NCBI RefSeq assembly: GCF_000488255.1
Contig: NZ_KI530754.1
Coordinates: forward strand, 248,001 to 312,000
DNA from: Acinetobacter indicus CIP 110367
Lineage (GTDB): Bacteria > Pseudomonadota > Gammaproteobacteria > Pseudomonadales > Moraxellaceae
Length of the DNA stretch: 64,000 nucleotides
Reading direction: 5' to 3'
The notes under the pieces were generated by a model. The model was not told the origin of the DNA and ran no database searches. It was given only the letters and a program-made list of their open reading frames with translations. The position numbers and the translations under genes were made by a program. Below are positions 55,439-63,719 of the stretch, piece by piece (the first letter of the stretch is position 1; each line of letters starts with the position of its first letter).

Positions 55439-55711
55439 TTAAATAAACTTGATCGGCTGGAAATCTTCATTTTTGTGATGATCATCATCACATTGTTCAC
55501 CTTCTTCCTTGGTGCCACGGTCGATATAACCGCTACGTTCAGTTTCCGGTAAATGCTGGATTTCCCAGGCATACACGGCCTGCATACAAATTTCGCGCTG
55601 CTCTTTGGTCAACGCCACACCATTCGGCCATTTACCAATCTCTACCGCGGTTTTTAGACGACCAACAATTTCAGGATTGAGTACGGCCAGCATCTGTTCA
55701 ATATTCATCAT
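55439..55711 (-). CDS. DUF1315 family protein (YeaC-like)
   Basis: A 90-residue protein of the DUF1315/YeaC family, function unknown. MLAVLNPEIVGRLKTAVEIGKWPNGVALTKEQREICMQAVYAWE is the conserved core, and the C-terminus is acidic and His-rich (CDDDHHKNED). Its ATG overlaps the stop of nadK by four bases (ATGA), so it should be translationally coupled to nadK. Two consecutive ATG codons are possible starts. Confidence 0.88.
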   Translation of the reverse strand: MMNIEQMLAVLNPEIVGRLKTAVEIGKWPNGVALTKEQREICMQAVYAWEIQHLPETERSGYIDRGTKEEGEQCDDDHHKNEDFQPIKFI

Positions 55712-56616
55712 AAATCCTGCTGTTGCAAAGAATCAAAATCTTGGTTCCAGCCGAGCTTGGTACGACATGCCATATAGAAATCATAACCCGGTGGATGAAG
55801 TAGGTTTAACTTATAGGGATGCTTGCGGATATGCAAACTGTCCCCGACACTGAGTGAAACACTGTGCTGACCATCGGCACTGACCATTGGCAAGACACGG
55901 TTTTCACGAATCTGGATTTTAATTTCGCTTTGTCCCCCCACCACAATCGGGCGTGAAGACAAGGTATGCGGATGCATCGGTACCAGCACAATCGCATCCA
56001 TACTCGGATGCACAATCGGGCCACCACCAGACAAGGCATAGGCGGTAGAACCAGTAGGCGTAGATACAATTAAACCATCACTGTGCTGACGATAAACATA
56101 CTGACCATCAATATTCAGGTCAAAATCAATCATGTGTACCGATTTACCGGAATGCAGCACCACATCATTTAAAGCCACTGCTTCATAAATGACTTCACCT
56201 TTGGAGCGCACTTCCATTTCCAGCAGGAAACGGCGGTCCAGCTGAAACTCGCCTTTTAACACCTGATCCAGCTTGAAGATGACTTCCGTGGGTTTAATGT
56301 CGGTCAGGAAACCTAAACGGCCACGGTTTACCCCGATGACCGGCGTATTGTATTTGACCAGTGCGCGCGCTGCATGCAGCAACGAGCCATCACCGCCGAC
56401 CACAATCACCAGATCAACCACTTCGCCCAGTAAGGCGCGGCTGACGGTTTGGGTATTCGGATAAGGGACCAGTTCTGCTGTTTCTGCATCGAATACCGGA
56501 TGCAGGCCTAAATTCAGCAGATGATCATGAATTAAACTGAGCGTTTCTACGACCGAAGTTTTGCCAGGACGTCCAATCAATCCGATATTACGAAAGTTCT
56601 TGTGTGAAATTTGCAC
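55708..56616 (-). CDS. nadK: NAD kinase
   Basis: A 302-residue NAD kinase that makes NADP. NIGLIGRPGK starts the fold, VVGGDGSLLHAARAL is the GGDG motif, GVNRGRLGFLTD and ALNDVVLHSG follow, then the substrate loop SDGLIVSTPTGSTAYALSGGGPI. Length and motifs match the family. It is coupled to the small DUF1315 gene and divergent from mrcB with a 180-base promoter region. Confidence 0.96.
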   Translation of the reverse strand: MQISHKNFRNIGLIGRPGKTSVVETLSLIHDHLLNLGLHPVFDAETAELVPYPNTQTVSRALLGEVVDLVIVVGGDGSLLHAARALVKYNTPVIGVNRGRLGFLTDIKPTEVIFKLDQVLKGEFQLDRRFLLEMEVRSKGEVIYEAVALNDVVLHSGKSVHMIDFDLNIDGQYVYRQHSDGLIVSTPTGSTAYALSGGGPIVHPSMDAIVLVPMHPHTLSSRPIVVGGQSEIKIQIRENRVLPMVSADGQHSVSLSVGDSLHIRKHPYKLNLLHPPGYDFYMACRTKLGWNQDFDSLQQQDL

Positions 56617-56796
56617 CTACGACATCGCTCCGCTACGATCCGTTGACTATAATAGCACTAACCCGAATGTTTTAAAAAAACTTTAGAAATCTGAATCCAA
56701 CCGTTTTTTCTCCTCGATTGGCCGCTTCATTCACAGATTAAATATTGCAAATTATGTAAAAGCTTCGCATGATTAGCCTAATTTCTTAGGGTTTTA

Positions 56797-59208
56797 TTGC
56801 GATTTATGAAGTCTGAACGTGGCATAGGTATTATTGCACTTCTATTTTGTATACTGGTGATTGGGGCATTTCTGGCATTAAGTATCTACCTGATTCGATT
56901 AGATAATATTGTTAGAGATAAATTTGAAGGACAGCGCTGGGACATTCCAGCCAAGGTCTTTGCTCGTCCGCTGGAAATCTATACCAATGCACCGCTCAAT
57001 AAAGCCGATTTCGTGCAGGAATTAAAACTTTTAGGCTATAAAAGCGCAGAAAGCTATAACAAAACCGGCAGCTATGTCGATGCGGGCGACACCTTGTTTG
57101 TACATACCCGCGGCTTCGATTTTGGTGAAAGTGTTGAACCGGAACAGGTACTCAAAGTCAGCTTTGCCAATAACCAGATTGCTGAAGTCAGTGCGACCAA
57201 ACCATCGACCACCGGTATTGCCCGTTTAGAGCCCATGCTGATTGGCGGGATTTATCCGCAGCACAATGAAGACCGGGTGCTGATTAAACTGAACCGGGTG
57301 CCAAAACCGTTAATTGAAGCCTTAATTGCCACCGAAGACCGTAATTTCTATCTGCATCATGGCGTGTCGATTCGCGGGACTGCGCGTGCCATTGTCAGCA
57401 ATATTACCGGCGGGAAACGTCAGGGCGGTTCGACCCTGACCCAGCAACTGGTGAAAAACTTTTATCTGACCCCGGAACGTACATTAAAGCGTAAAGCCAA
57501 TGAAGCACTGATGGCGATGCTGATTGAGCTGCATTATGACAAAGATGAAATTCTGGAAGCCTATTTAAATGAAGTGAACCTGGGTCAAAACGGCAACTAT
57601 TCTATTAATGGTTATGGCCTGGCCTCACAGTTCTATTTTGGTCTGCCGCTACGCGAACTGAATATTTCCCAGCAGGCTTTTCTGGTTGGTCTGGTGCAGG
57701 GACCGTCTTTATATAATCCATGGCGTAATCCGGAAGCGGCCGAAAAACGCCGCAATATTGTATTGAACAATATGCTGGTGATGGGTTATCTAACTCAGGA
57801 ACAGTATGAAACCGAAACCGCGCGTCCGTTAAATGTGATTGCCAAACCGACCATGGGCCCTGCCCGCTTCCCAGATTTTCTGGACATTGTGCGCCGTCAG
57901 TTACGTGCTGAATATCAAGAAGGTGATCTGACCAATCAGGGACTACGGATTTTTACCACTTTAGACCCAATTGCACAGACCAAGGTACAAAGTGCATTTA
58001 AAGAATCAGTAAACCGTCTGGCCAATGCCAATCCGCGCCGTTTAAAAGATTTGCAAGGTGCGGTGCTGGTGTCCCATCCTGAAAATGGTGAACTGGTGGC
58101 TGCAGTCGGCTCTACCCAAGACTTTACCGGCTTTAACCGTGCGCTGGATGCCAAACGTCAGGTCGGCTCGCTATTGAAGCCAGTCATCTATTTAAGCGCG
58201 CTGGAATCGGGTCGCTATAACTGGGCCAGTCCGGTACAGGATACCGAAATCAGTATTCCATCTGCCGGCAAGTCCTGGACACCACGTAATTACAGCGGCA
58301 GCGAACATGGCGTAGTCCCGATGGCGCAAGCACTGGCCAATTCCTATAACCTGTCGGCGGTACGTTTAGGTCAGGAATTTGGTCTATCAACCTTCCGCAA
58401 CCATCTGATTAAATTTGGTGTCAGCAGCGAAAATATTCCACAGTATCCGTCCATTTATCTAGGCGCGGTCGATTTATCACCTATGCAGGTGATGAATATT
58501 TATGGCAACTTTGCCACCGGTGGGTTCCAGTATCCAACCAAAGCCATTCGCGCGGTGGTCGATTCTAATGGTCGTCTGCTCGAGCGTTATGGCCTGTCAG
58601 TACAGCAGACCATTGAACCGTCTGCGGCCTATATGCTGAATTATGGCCTGCAACAGGTAATGAGTGCAGGAACCGGACGTGCAGCCTATAACAGCCTGTC
58701 CAGCGATTTAAAACTGGCCGGTAAATCGGGCACCACCAATGATACCCGCGACTCCTGGTTTGCCGGTTATTCGGGTAACTATTTAAGCGTGGTCTGGTTA
58801 GGGCTGGATGATAACAAAGTCACCGGTTTGACAGGTTCATCGGGTGCCCTGCCGGTGTGGAGCAATGTGATGCGTCAGCTGCGCCAGAAGCCGGTGAATC
58901 TACGCCAGCCGGACAGCGTACAGTGGCACTGGATTGACCGTGACTCTGGTCACTTGTCGGCTCAAGGCTGTGCTGGTGCGATGTATATTCCGATTTATCG
59001 CAATCATGTGCCGCGTCAGGCCACCGCCTGTGGTTTACCGCATTATCAGGTTGAGCCGGTTTACAATCCGGATACCGAATATTACCAAGCTGTACCTGAA
59101 AGCAGTGACAGTATCGAGAATTATATCCAGGAAAGTGAAGCCGAGATGGAAAGACAACTTTCCGAAAATGATGCACGCATCATTTCAAGCGGCAGTTATA
59201 CGCAATAA
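56797..59208 (+). CDS. mrcB: penicillin-binding protein 1b (bifunctional)
   Basis: An 803-residue class A PBP that polymerises and cross-links peptidoglycan at the inner membrane. Residues 8-34 are the membrane anchor (GIGIIALLFCILVIGAFLALSIYLI). A UB2H-type region follows (residues about 45-135). The GT51 domain has ATEDRNFYLHHGVS, RQGGSTLTQQLVKNFYL and RKANEALMAMLIE. The transpeptidase has SLLK (Ser458, Lys461), a SYN motif in ANSYNLSAV, and KSGTTND. The TTG at 56797 has AGGG five bases upstream; ATG at 56806 is a possible alternative. The TPR lipoprotein gene follows by 16 bases. Confidence 0.95.
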   Translation: MRFMKSERGIGIIALLFCILVIGAFLALSIYLIRLDNIVRDKFEGQRWDIPAKVFARPLEIYTNAPLNKADFVQELKLLGYKSAESYNKTGSYVDAGDTLFVHTRGFDFGESVEPEQVLKVSFANNQIAEVSATKPSTTGIARLEPMLIGGIYPQHNEDRVLIKLNRVPKPLIEALIATEDRNFYLHHGVSIRGTARAIVSNITGGKRQGGSTLTQQLVKNFYLTPERTLKRKANEALMAMLIELHYDKDEILEAYLNEVNLGQNGNYSINGYGLASQFYFGLPLRELNISQQAFLVGLVQGPSLYNPWRNPEAAEKRRNIVLNNMLVMGYLTQEQYETETARPLNVIAKPTMGPARFPDFLDIVRRQLRAEYQEGDLTNQGLRIFTTLDPIAQTKVQSAFKESVNRLANANPRRLKDLQGAVLVSHPENGELVAAVGSTQDFTGFNRALDAKRQVGSLLKPVIYLSALESGRYNWASPVQDTEISIPSAGKSWTPRNYSGSEHGVVPMAQALANSYNLSAVRLGQEFGLSTFRNHLIKFGVSSENIPQYPSIYLGAVDLSPMQVMNIYGNFATGGFQYPTKAIRAVVDSNGRLLERYGLSVQQTIEPSAAYMLNYGLQQVMSAGTGRAAYNSLSSDLKLAGKSGTTNDTRDSWFAGYSGNYLSVVWLGLDDNKVTGLTGSSGALPVWSNVMRQLRQKPVNLRQPDSVQWHWIDRDSGHLSAQGCAGAMYIPIYRNHVPRQATACGLPHYQVEPVYNPDTEYYQAVPESSDSIENYIQESEAEMERQLSENDARIISSGSYTQ

Positions 59209-59224
59209 GTGGACCCTTAATTAA

Positions 59225-59779
59225 ATGACCTTGAAATATCTGATCTTGGGGATGGGACTGGCTGGACTGGTGGGCTGTCAAAGCCTGCCGGAATCCAAGC
59301 CGGCACCGCAACCGGACCAAGAAAAAACGACTGAACGAAAAACCATTCGCACACCCACCGGCGTGGTGATTCATCCTTATGAACAGGAAGAAATTCAGCG
59401 CAAGAAATTACAGGTCGTGGTTCCTGAACAAAAAGTACAGCAGCGTTTTGAAGATGGCCGCTCTTTACCAGCGTTTAAGAAACTGATGCAGCAGACCCAG
59501 ACGGCTTATCGTCAGGGACAATGGGCGCGTGCCGAAGCTGCCGCCTTACAGGCACAGCGTCTGGCACCGCAATCGGCTGAAACCTATATGTATTTAGGGC
59601 TGGTGGCGAACCAGAAAAAACAGCCGAAAAATGCAGAAGCCCTGGCCCGCCGTGGTCTGAGCTATGCACAAACACCGGCGATGAAACGCCAATTATGGCT
59701 GATTATTCAAAAAGCCGGCCAGCTACAAAACAATAGCCGTAGCGTGCAACAGGCACAGCAAGCGCTGAAACAACTTTAG
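59225..59779 (+). CDS. TPR lipoprotein, probable PBP1b activator (LpoP-like)
   Basis: A 184-residue lipoprotein with lipobox GLVGC (Cys18). A Pro/Gln-rich linker (residues about 20-60) precedes a TPR-like domain (KLMQQTQTAYRQGQWARAEAAALQAQRLAPQSAETYMYLGLVANQKK). In Pseudomonas aeruginosa, LpoP, a TPR lipoprotein encoded beside ponB, activates PBP1b from the outer membrane. Position 16 bases behind mrcB and the domain order make the same function likely here; it is not proven. Its stop overlaps the convergent Nudix gene by four bases. Confidence 0.85.
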   Translation: MTLKYLILGMGLAGLVGCQSLPESKPAPQPDQEKTTERKTIRTPTGVVIHPYEQEEIQRKKLQVVVPEQKVQQRFEDGRSLPAFKKLMQQTQTAYRQGQWARAEAAALQAQRLAPQSAETYMYLGLVANQKKQPKNAEALARRGLSYAQTPAMKRQLWLIIQKAGQLQNNSRSVQQAQQALKQL

Positions 59780-60699
59780 GCTGAAGCGCTATCCAACGCA
59801 TCCATAAAGCGGATCCCGGCAATACCATAGGCATGGTGTTGCTGGGCCTGCGCCAAGTCCTGCCGATGCATCCCGCCTAAGGCAAACACCGGAATATCGA
59901 CCTGTTTGGCCCAGTTCTGAAATTGTGCCCAGCCTAATGCCGGAGTATCCGGATGGCTGGCTGTTGGCAGCACCGGACTTAAAATTGCAGCATCACAGCC
60001 AATATTCTGCGCATGTTGTAACGATTCCAGATCATGACAGGCAGCAATATAACGCTGACCAGCCTGCAGGCTGCCCTTGTGCAATTGCATACATTGTTGC
60101 TGCTTTAAATGGATGGCAGCGACCGAGACCTGCTGCACGCTATTCAGCTGCTTCCACAGCTCCAGATTAACAATTAATGATTTTAAACAGCCAATATTCT
60201 GCTCGGCCAGCTCAATACTGCGTTCCGGTGCCGGCGCAACTCGCCAATACAGTAGTTGCTGGGTATCCGGGGTATCCAGACAGTTTAAGTCTTCACTAAT
60301 TTTGATACATTCAGGCCAGTAGAGGCGTTGCAGCATACGCTGGTTGGCTTGCGGAAAATTTAAACGGGCTAAATCCTGCCGTTTATACCAGGTCCACGGT
60401 TGCTGGATGTCTGAGAGCAACGCCGCCGGCACAAAGGCATGGAACACATGCAAATTGACAATCACATCTTCATATTCATGCCGGATAAAATCAAACTCAT
60501 GCCACTGGATCAGGTCAATGCCTACTTCTTCGCGCACTTCACGGCGACAGGCCTGCACTGGCGTTTCATGCTGCTCTACCTTGCCGCCGGGAAATTCGTG
60601 CTTATTGCCCTGATGCTGTTTGGCTTCGCGCCAGCCGACCAAGACCTGGGTCTGATGCAATAAAATCCCAATCGCGATATGTAGATGTGGCTTTGACAT
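59776..60699 (-). CDS. Nudix hydrolase fused to a ThiE-like domain
   Basis: A fusion protein of about 307 residues. Residues 1-130 are a MutT-type Nudix domain: GGKVEQHETPVQACRREVREEVGI is the complete Nudix box (GX5EX7REUXEEXGU). Residues about 170-307 resemble thiamine-phosphate synthase/TenI: SVAAIHLKQ, YIAACHDLESLQHAQNIGCDAAILSPVLPT and FALGGMHRQDLAQAQQHHAYGIAGI. Fusions of this type are widespread in gammaproteobacteria and are annotated as 8-oxo-dGTP-pyrophosphatase-like, though the role of the second domain is unsettled. The ATG at 60699 has AGGACG upstream. Confidence 0.9.
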   Translation of the reverse strand: MSKPHLHIAIGILLHQTQVLVGWREAKQHQGNKHEFPGGKVEQHETPVQACRREVREEVGIDLIQWHEFDFIRHEYEDVIVNLHVFHAFVPAALLSDIQQPWTWYKRQDLARLNFPQANQRMLQRLYWPECIKISEDLNCLDTPDTQQLLYWRVAPAPERSIELAEQNIGCLKSLIVNLELWKQLNSVQQVSVAAIHLKQQQCMQLHKGSLQAGQRYIAACHDLESLQHAQNIGCDAAILSPVLPTASHPDTPALGWAQFQNWAKQVDIPVFALGGMHRQDLAQAQQHHAYGIAGIRFMDALDSASA

Positions 60700-60772
60700 G
60701 AAACGTCCTGTTTTTGAAATATGAGCAAGTGTAAGCAAATTTATACTTTTTATAAATTCCCCAAATCAAGCG

Positions 60773-60806
60773 TTGACAGATATATTTGATAATGATTATC
60801 ATTTAT
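60773..60806 (+). promoter_or_regulatory. hemP promoter with Fur box
   Basis: TTGACA (60773-60778) serves as -35. A sequence close to the 19-bp Fur consensus, GATAATGATTATCATTTAT (60788-60806), covers the expected -10 region. This is typical of iron-repressed genes. Confidence 0.8.
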
Positions 60807-60837
60807 ATCGTTCAACATACACCACGGAGTCGAAGGA

Positions 60838-61008
60838 ATGAACGCACCATTTAGCCTGTTTAGCCGTAATGCAGATCAACAGCATGCCTTACCAATGTTA
60901 CATTCTAATAACCTGTTTGCTCTCGGTCGTGAAATTCGCATCATGCATGCCGGAGAAGAATACCGCCTACGCCTTACCCGTAATAATCGCCTTATTCTCA
61001 CCAAATAA
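60838..61008 (+). CDS. hemP: hemin uptake protein HemP
   Basis: A 56-residue protein of the HemP family. The C-terminal half is diagnostic: REIRIMHAGEEYRLRLTRNN followed by RLILTK. HemP proteins accompany haem-uptake genes, and in some bacteria activate the haem receptor gene under iron starvation. An AAGGA site immediately precedes the ATG, and a Fur box overlaps the promoter. No haem receptor or transporter gene is adjacent, so the gene is an isolated, iron-regulated unit with its own terminator. Confidence 0.93.
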   Translation: MNAPFSLFSRNADQQHALPMLHSNNLFALGREIRIMHAGEEYRLRLTRNNRLILTK

Positions 61009-61042
61009 GAACAACATCTGAATAATAATAATCGTGGGAAGC

Positions 61043-61073
61043 AGCAGTATGAATCAGCGCATACTGCTTTTTA
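61043..61073 (+). terminator. terminator of hemP
   Basis: AGCAGTATG-N8-CATACTGCT and five T residues, about 35 bases past the stop. Confidence 0.8.
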
Positions 61074-61125
61074 ACTGCCCATGCGTATCTCAAGATTGAA
61101 CTCAATGTTGTTATTTTCGATTTTG

Positions 61126-62466
61126 TTATTTTTGCTTCACACCGGGCAAACTCAGTTCCACCAGTAAACCGCCTAAAGCTGAACGGCTAAACTGCAATTG
61201 GCCCTGATGCAGGCTGATAATCTTTTTACAGATCGAAATACCAAGACCACTGCCTTGGGTTTGTGTGCCCAGCGCCCGATAAAAACGCTCACCCAGACGT
61301 TGTAACACCTCATCACTGATCTGTTGACCATTATTTTCAATACACAGCTGCACCTGTTCAGCATCACCATTGATACTGACCACCACCTCACCCTGTTGCG
61401 TGGCATAGCGGATGGCATTGTCGATCAGGTTACGGATACAGGTATATAGCAATTCCGGATTGGCCTGAATGATCGCCGGTTGTAGCTGCAAGCGCGGTTT
61501 AATCTGTTTTTCCAGACTAAACGGTGCCAAGGCCTCGAGCACATCCAGCACCAGCTTTTGTAAATCAACCTCGGTTATAGGCAAGTCTTGCAGATGTGCC
61601 GGGTCTAAACGCGCCAGTAACAGCAGATTCTCCAGTACCTGAGTGCCGCGGTTGACATCGCGCTGAATCTGGGCCAGATCTTCCGCTAATTGCGGCTGAT
61701 CCTGATATTTGCGTTTTAACACCTGCAAGCGCATTTGAATGGCAGAAAGCGGCGAACGCAGTTCATGTGAGGCGTCAGAAGTAAAACGCTGCTCGGCTTC
61801 TAAAGAATGTTCCAGCCGGCTAAGCAAACGGTTTAACTGCTGCACCATCGGCTGTAATTCCAGCAATTCTGGCTGGGTGCTTTGCACCGGACTCAGATCC
61901 TGCACATGCTTTTGCGCAATTTGCGCAGATAAGGCCTGTAAAGAGCGGAACTGTTTATGAATGGCAAAATGCACAATGCCCCATTGAATCAGCCACAGTA
62001 AAATTAAAATCGCGGCATAGCCCAGACCGGTGGCCCAGATTTCCTGAAAACGGACATTCATTTTCTGGGTCATCAATACGCTTAAGTCATCATCACTGGC
62101 CACATAAACGCGCCATAAACGCTGATTCGCCCAGACAAAGGAAAATCCCTCTTCCTGCTGTGTGATCGTAGCTGGTGCTAAGGGAAAATCTTCTGTTTCG
62201 GTCAAGGTCTGCTGGCCCAGTCGCAGCTGATAATGCATCTTGAACTGTTCAGTGAGTTCATCGACCTGCTCGCCGGCGCCACTGCTAATATCCTGCAATA
62301 ACAGCATATCGGCCGCTTCATCCATGATTTCATCTTGCAGCTGCATGGTCTGATAAATTGACACGGCAAACAGCAGCACCAGTGCCAGCAGGCCGGCAAT
62401 CATGGAACTCAGTACCGAGGTTTTAACTAGGGTTTTCTGTAAAGAAACCGCACCCGTTTGCTTCAT
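61126..62466 (-). CDS. qseC: sensor histidine kinase, QseC-like
   Basis: A 446-residue membrane sensor kinase. Two membrane spans (about residues 18-38 and 155-175) enclose a periplasmic domain of about 115 residues. A HAMP-like region follows, then the H-box SDASHELRSPLSAI with the phosphorylated His, the N-box NLIDNAIRY and the G-box GSGLGISICKKI. It is directly downstream of a response regulator gene with no gap (62467/62466). The trio with a ygiW-like gene matches the E. coli ygiW-qseBC arrangement, hence the name. PmrB is a close relative and an alternative. Confidence 0.85.
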   Translation of the reverse strand: MKQTGAVSLQKTLVKTSVLSSMIAGLLALVLLFAVSIYQTMQLQDEIMDEAADMLLLQDISSGAGEQVDELTEQFKMHYQLRLGQQTLTETEDFPLAPATITQQEEGFSFVWANQRLWRVYVASDDDLSVLMTQKMNVRFQEIWATGLGYAAILILLWLIQWGIVHFAIHKQFRSLQALSAQIAQKHVQDLSPVQSTQPELLELQPMVQQLNRLLSRLEHSLEAEQRFTSDASHELRSPLSAIQMRLQVLKRKYQDQPQLAEDLAQIQRDVNRGTQVLENLLLLARLDPAHLQDLPITEVDLQKLVLDVLEALAPFSLEKQIKPRLQLQPAIIQANPELLYTCIRNLIDNAIRYATQQGEVVVSINGDAEQVQLCIENNGQQISDEVLQRLGERFYRALGTQTQGSGLGISICKKIISLHQGQLQFSRSALGGLLVELSLPGVKQK

Positions 62467-63132
62467 TTACGCCTGTTCCTGCTGCATGCGATAGCCCAAA
62501 CCGCGAATGGTTTTAATTAAATGGCTGCCAATTTTTTTACGCAGTTGATAAATAAACACTTCAATGGCATTGCTTTCAATTTCATCACCCCAGGCATACA
62601 GCGATTCTTCCAGCTGTTCCCGGGTTACGATATGCTCGGGCTTTTGCATTAATTTATACAGAATCTGGAATTCCTTGGCGGTTAAATTCACCGCGTGGCC
62701 ATCTTGGGTTAAGGTTTTGGCTTGAGTATCTAACAGCAAATTGGCAAAACGGATCTGATGATCGGGCTGGGTCTGCCGGGTACGTAACTGGCTGCGCACC
62801 CGTGCTGACAGTTCTTCCAGACTAAAAGGCTTGACCAGATAGTCATTGGCGCCTAAATCCAGTCCATCGACCCGGTCCTGAATGCTGTCTTTGGCGGTAA
62901 TAAAAATCACCGGGGTATCCAACTGTTTACGGCGCAAAGCGGTCAGAATTTCATCGCCGGTATTGCCCGGCAGGCCACGATCCAGCAGCACACAATCATA
63001 GTGATGCTGCTCAATGGCCAAAATGGCATGATTGCCACGCTCGACCCAATCGACGTTATAACCGTCCATTTCCAGCCAGGTTTTAATACTTTCTGCCTGA
63101 GAGGCGTCATCTTCTGCCAGTAAAATACGCAT
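62467..63132 (-). CDS. qseB: OmpR-family response regulator, QseB-like
   Basis: A 221-residue two-component regulator. Receiver domain: acidic pair DD (residues 8-9), phosphorylated Asp51 in CVLLDRGLP, the Thr in FITAKD, and Lys in YLVKPF. The C-terminal winged helix (VNLTAKEFQILYKLMQKPEHIVTREQLEE, IEVFIYQLRKKIG) binds DNA. It abuts the qseC-like kinase and so is co-transcribed with it. The neighbouring ygiW-like gene supports the QseB assignment. Confidence 0.88.
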   Translation of the reverse strand: MRILLAEDDASQAESIKTWLEMDGYNVDWVERGNHAILAIEQHHYDCVLLDRGLPGNTGDEILTALRRKQLDTPVIFITAKDSIQDRVDGLDLGANDYLVKPFSLEELSARVRSQLRTRQTQPDHQIRFANLLLDTQAKTLTQDGHAVNLTAKEFQILYKLMQKPEHIVTREQLEESLYAWGDEIESNAIEVFIYQLRKKIGSHLIKTIRGLGYRMQQEQA

Positions 63133-63183
63133 TGGTTCTACTCTAGCCTTTTTTTACATCATGCCTGATTTTTCACAAGATTC

Positions 63184-63216
63184 AAAAAAACCACATGCAT
63201 GGAGCATGTGGTTTTG
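63184..63216 (-). terminator. terminator between the ygiW-like gene and qseB
   Basis: On the minus strand AACCACATGC and GCATGTGGTT arms (loop TCCAT) precede a T run. Read-through would be needed for a single ygiW-qseBC transcript, so partial uncoupling is likely. Confidence 0.75.
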
Positions 63217-63251
63217 CGTGGAGCTGCAATCAATCTGATTAAAAGGTCGGC

Positions 63252-63608
63252 TTAGAAACGAACCTGCTCGACATCAATTTCAACACGTTTAGATGGTTTA
63301 TAATCGATGTCCACTTCACCGGTAATCACCACTGGAGTTTTGGCAGAAATCGCTTTACCATTCCACAGGTCATCATCAATATCTACTGTGATGGTGCCAG
63401 TGCTGTCGCGGAACTGGTATTTTTCATCACCAATGGCTTTTACGATATAACCTTTCAGCTGAACATTGCTGTCATCTTTCATGGTTAACGCCTGTTTCAC
63501 CGTGGTTGCTTGCGCCAGTGCAGACTGGTTCACTGCGGTATCTGCAACAGCAAATGTAGTTGCGCCCACTAGACCTGCAGTTAAAAGTGCTTTTGAAAAT
63601 AGGTTCAT
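63252..63608 (-). CDS. ygiW: YgiW/YdeI family periplasmic OB-fold protein
   Basis: A protein of about 118 residues of the BOF (bacterial OB-fold) family. A signal peptide (LFSKALLTAGLVGATTFAVA, cleavage after about residue 21) precedes SVKQALTMKDDSNVQLKGYIVKAIGDEKYQFRDSTGTITVDIDDDLWNG, the NirD/YgiW/YdeI core that resembles stress-tolerance proteins in peroxide or antimicrobial-peptide resistance. The ATG at 63608 has GAGGAAAG; a longer frame from 63650 is not signal-like. It is upstream of qseBC in the E. coli order, separated by a terminator. Confidence 0.88.
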   Translation of the reverse strand: MNLFSKALLTAGLVGATTFAVADTAVNQSALAQATTVKQALTMKDDSNVQLKGYIVKAIGDEKYQFRDSTGTITVDIDDDLWNGKAISAKTPVVITGEVDIDYKPSKRVEIDVEQVRF

Positions 63609-63719
63609 CTGTCTTTCCTCATTCAGTGTTGTTCGTTTCGATGTAGTCATTAAAACAAAGCAAGATGAGCTGAATCTTAAGATTTCCTCATATTCAAAAA
63701 TTTTTCATTTTTTTGTGTT

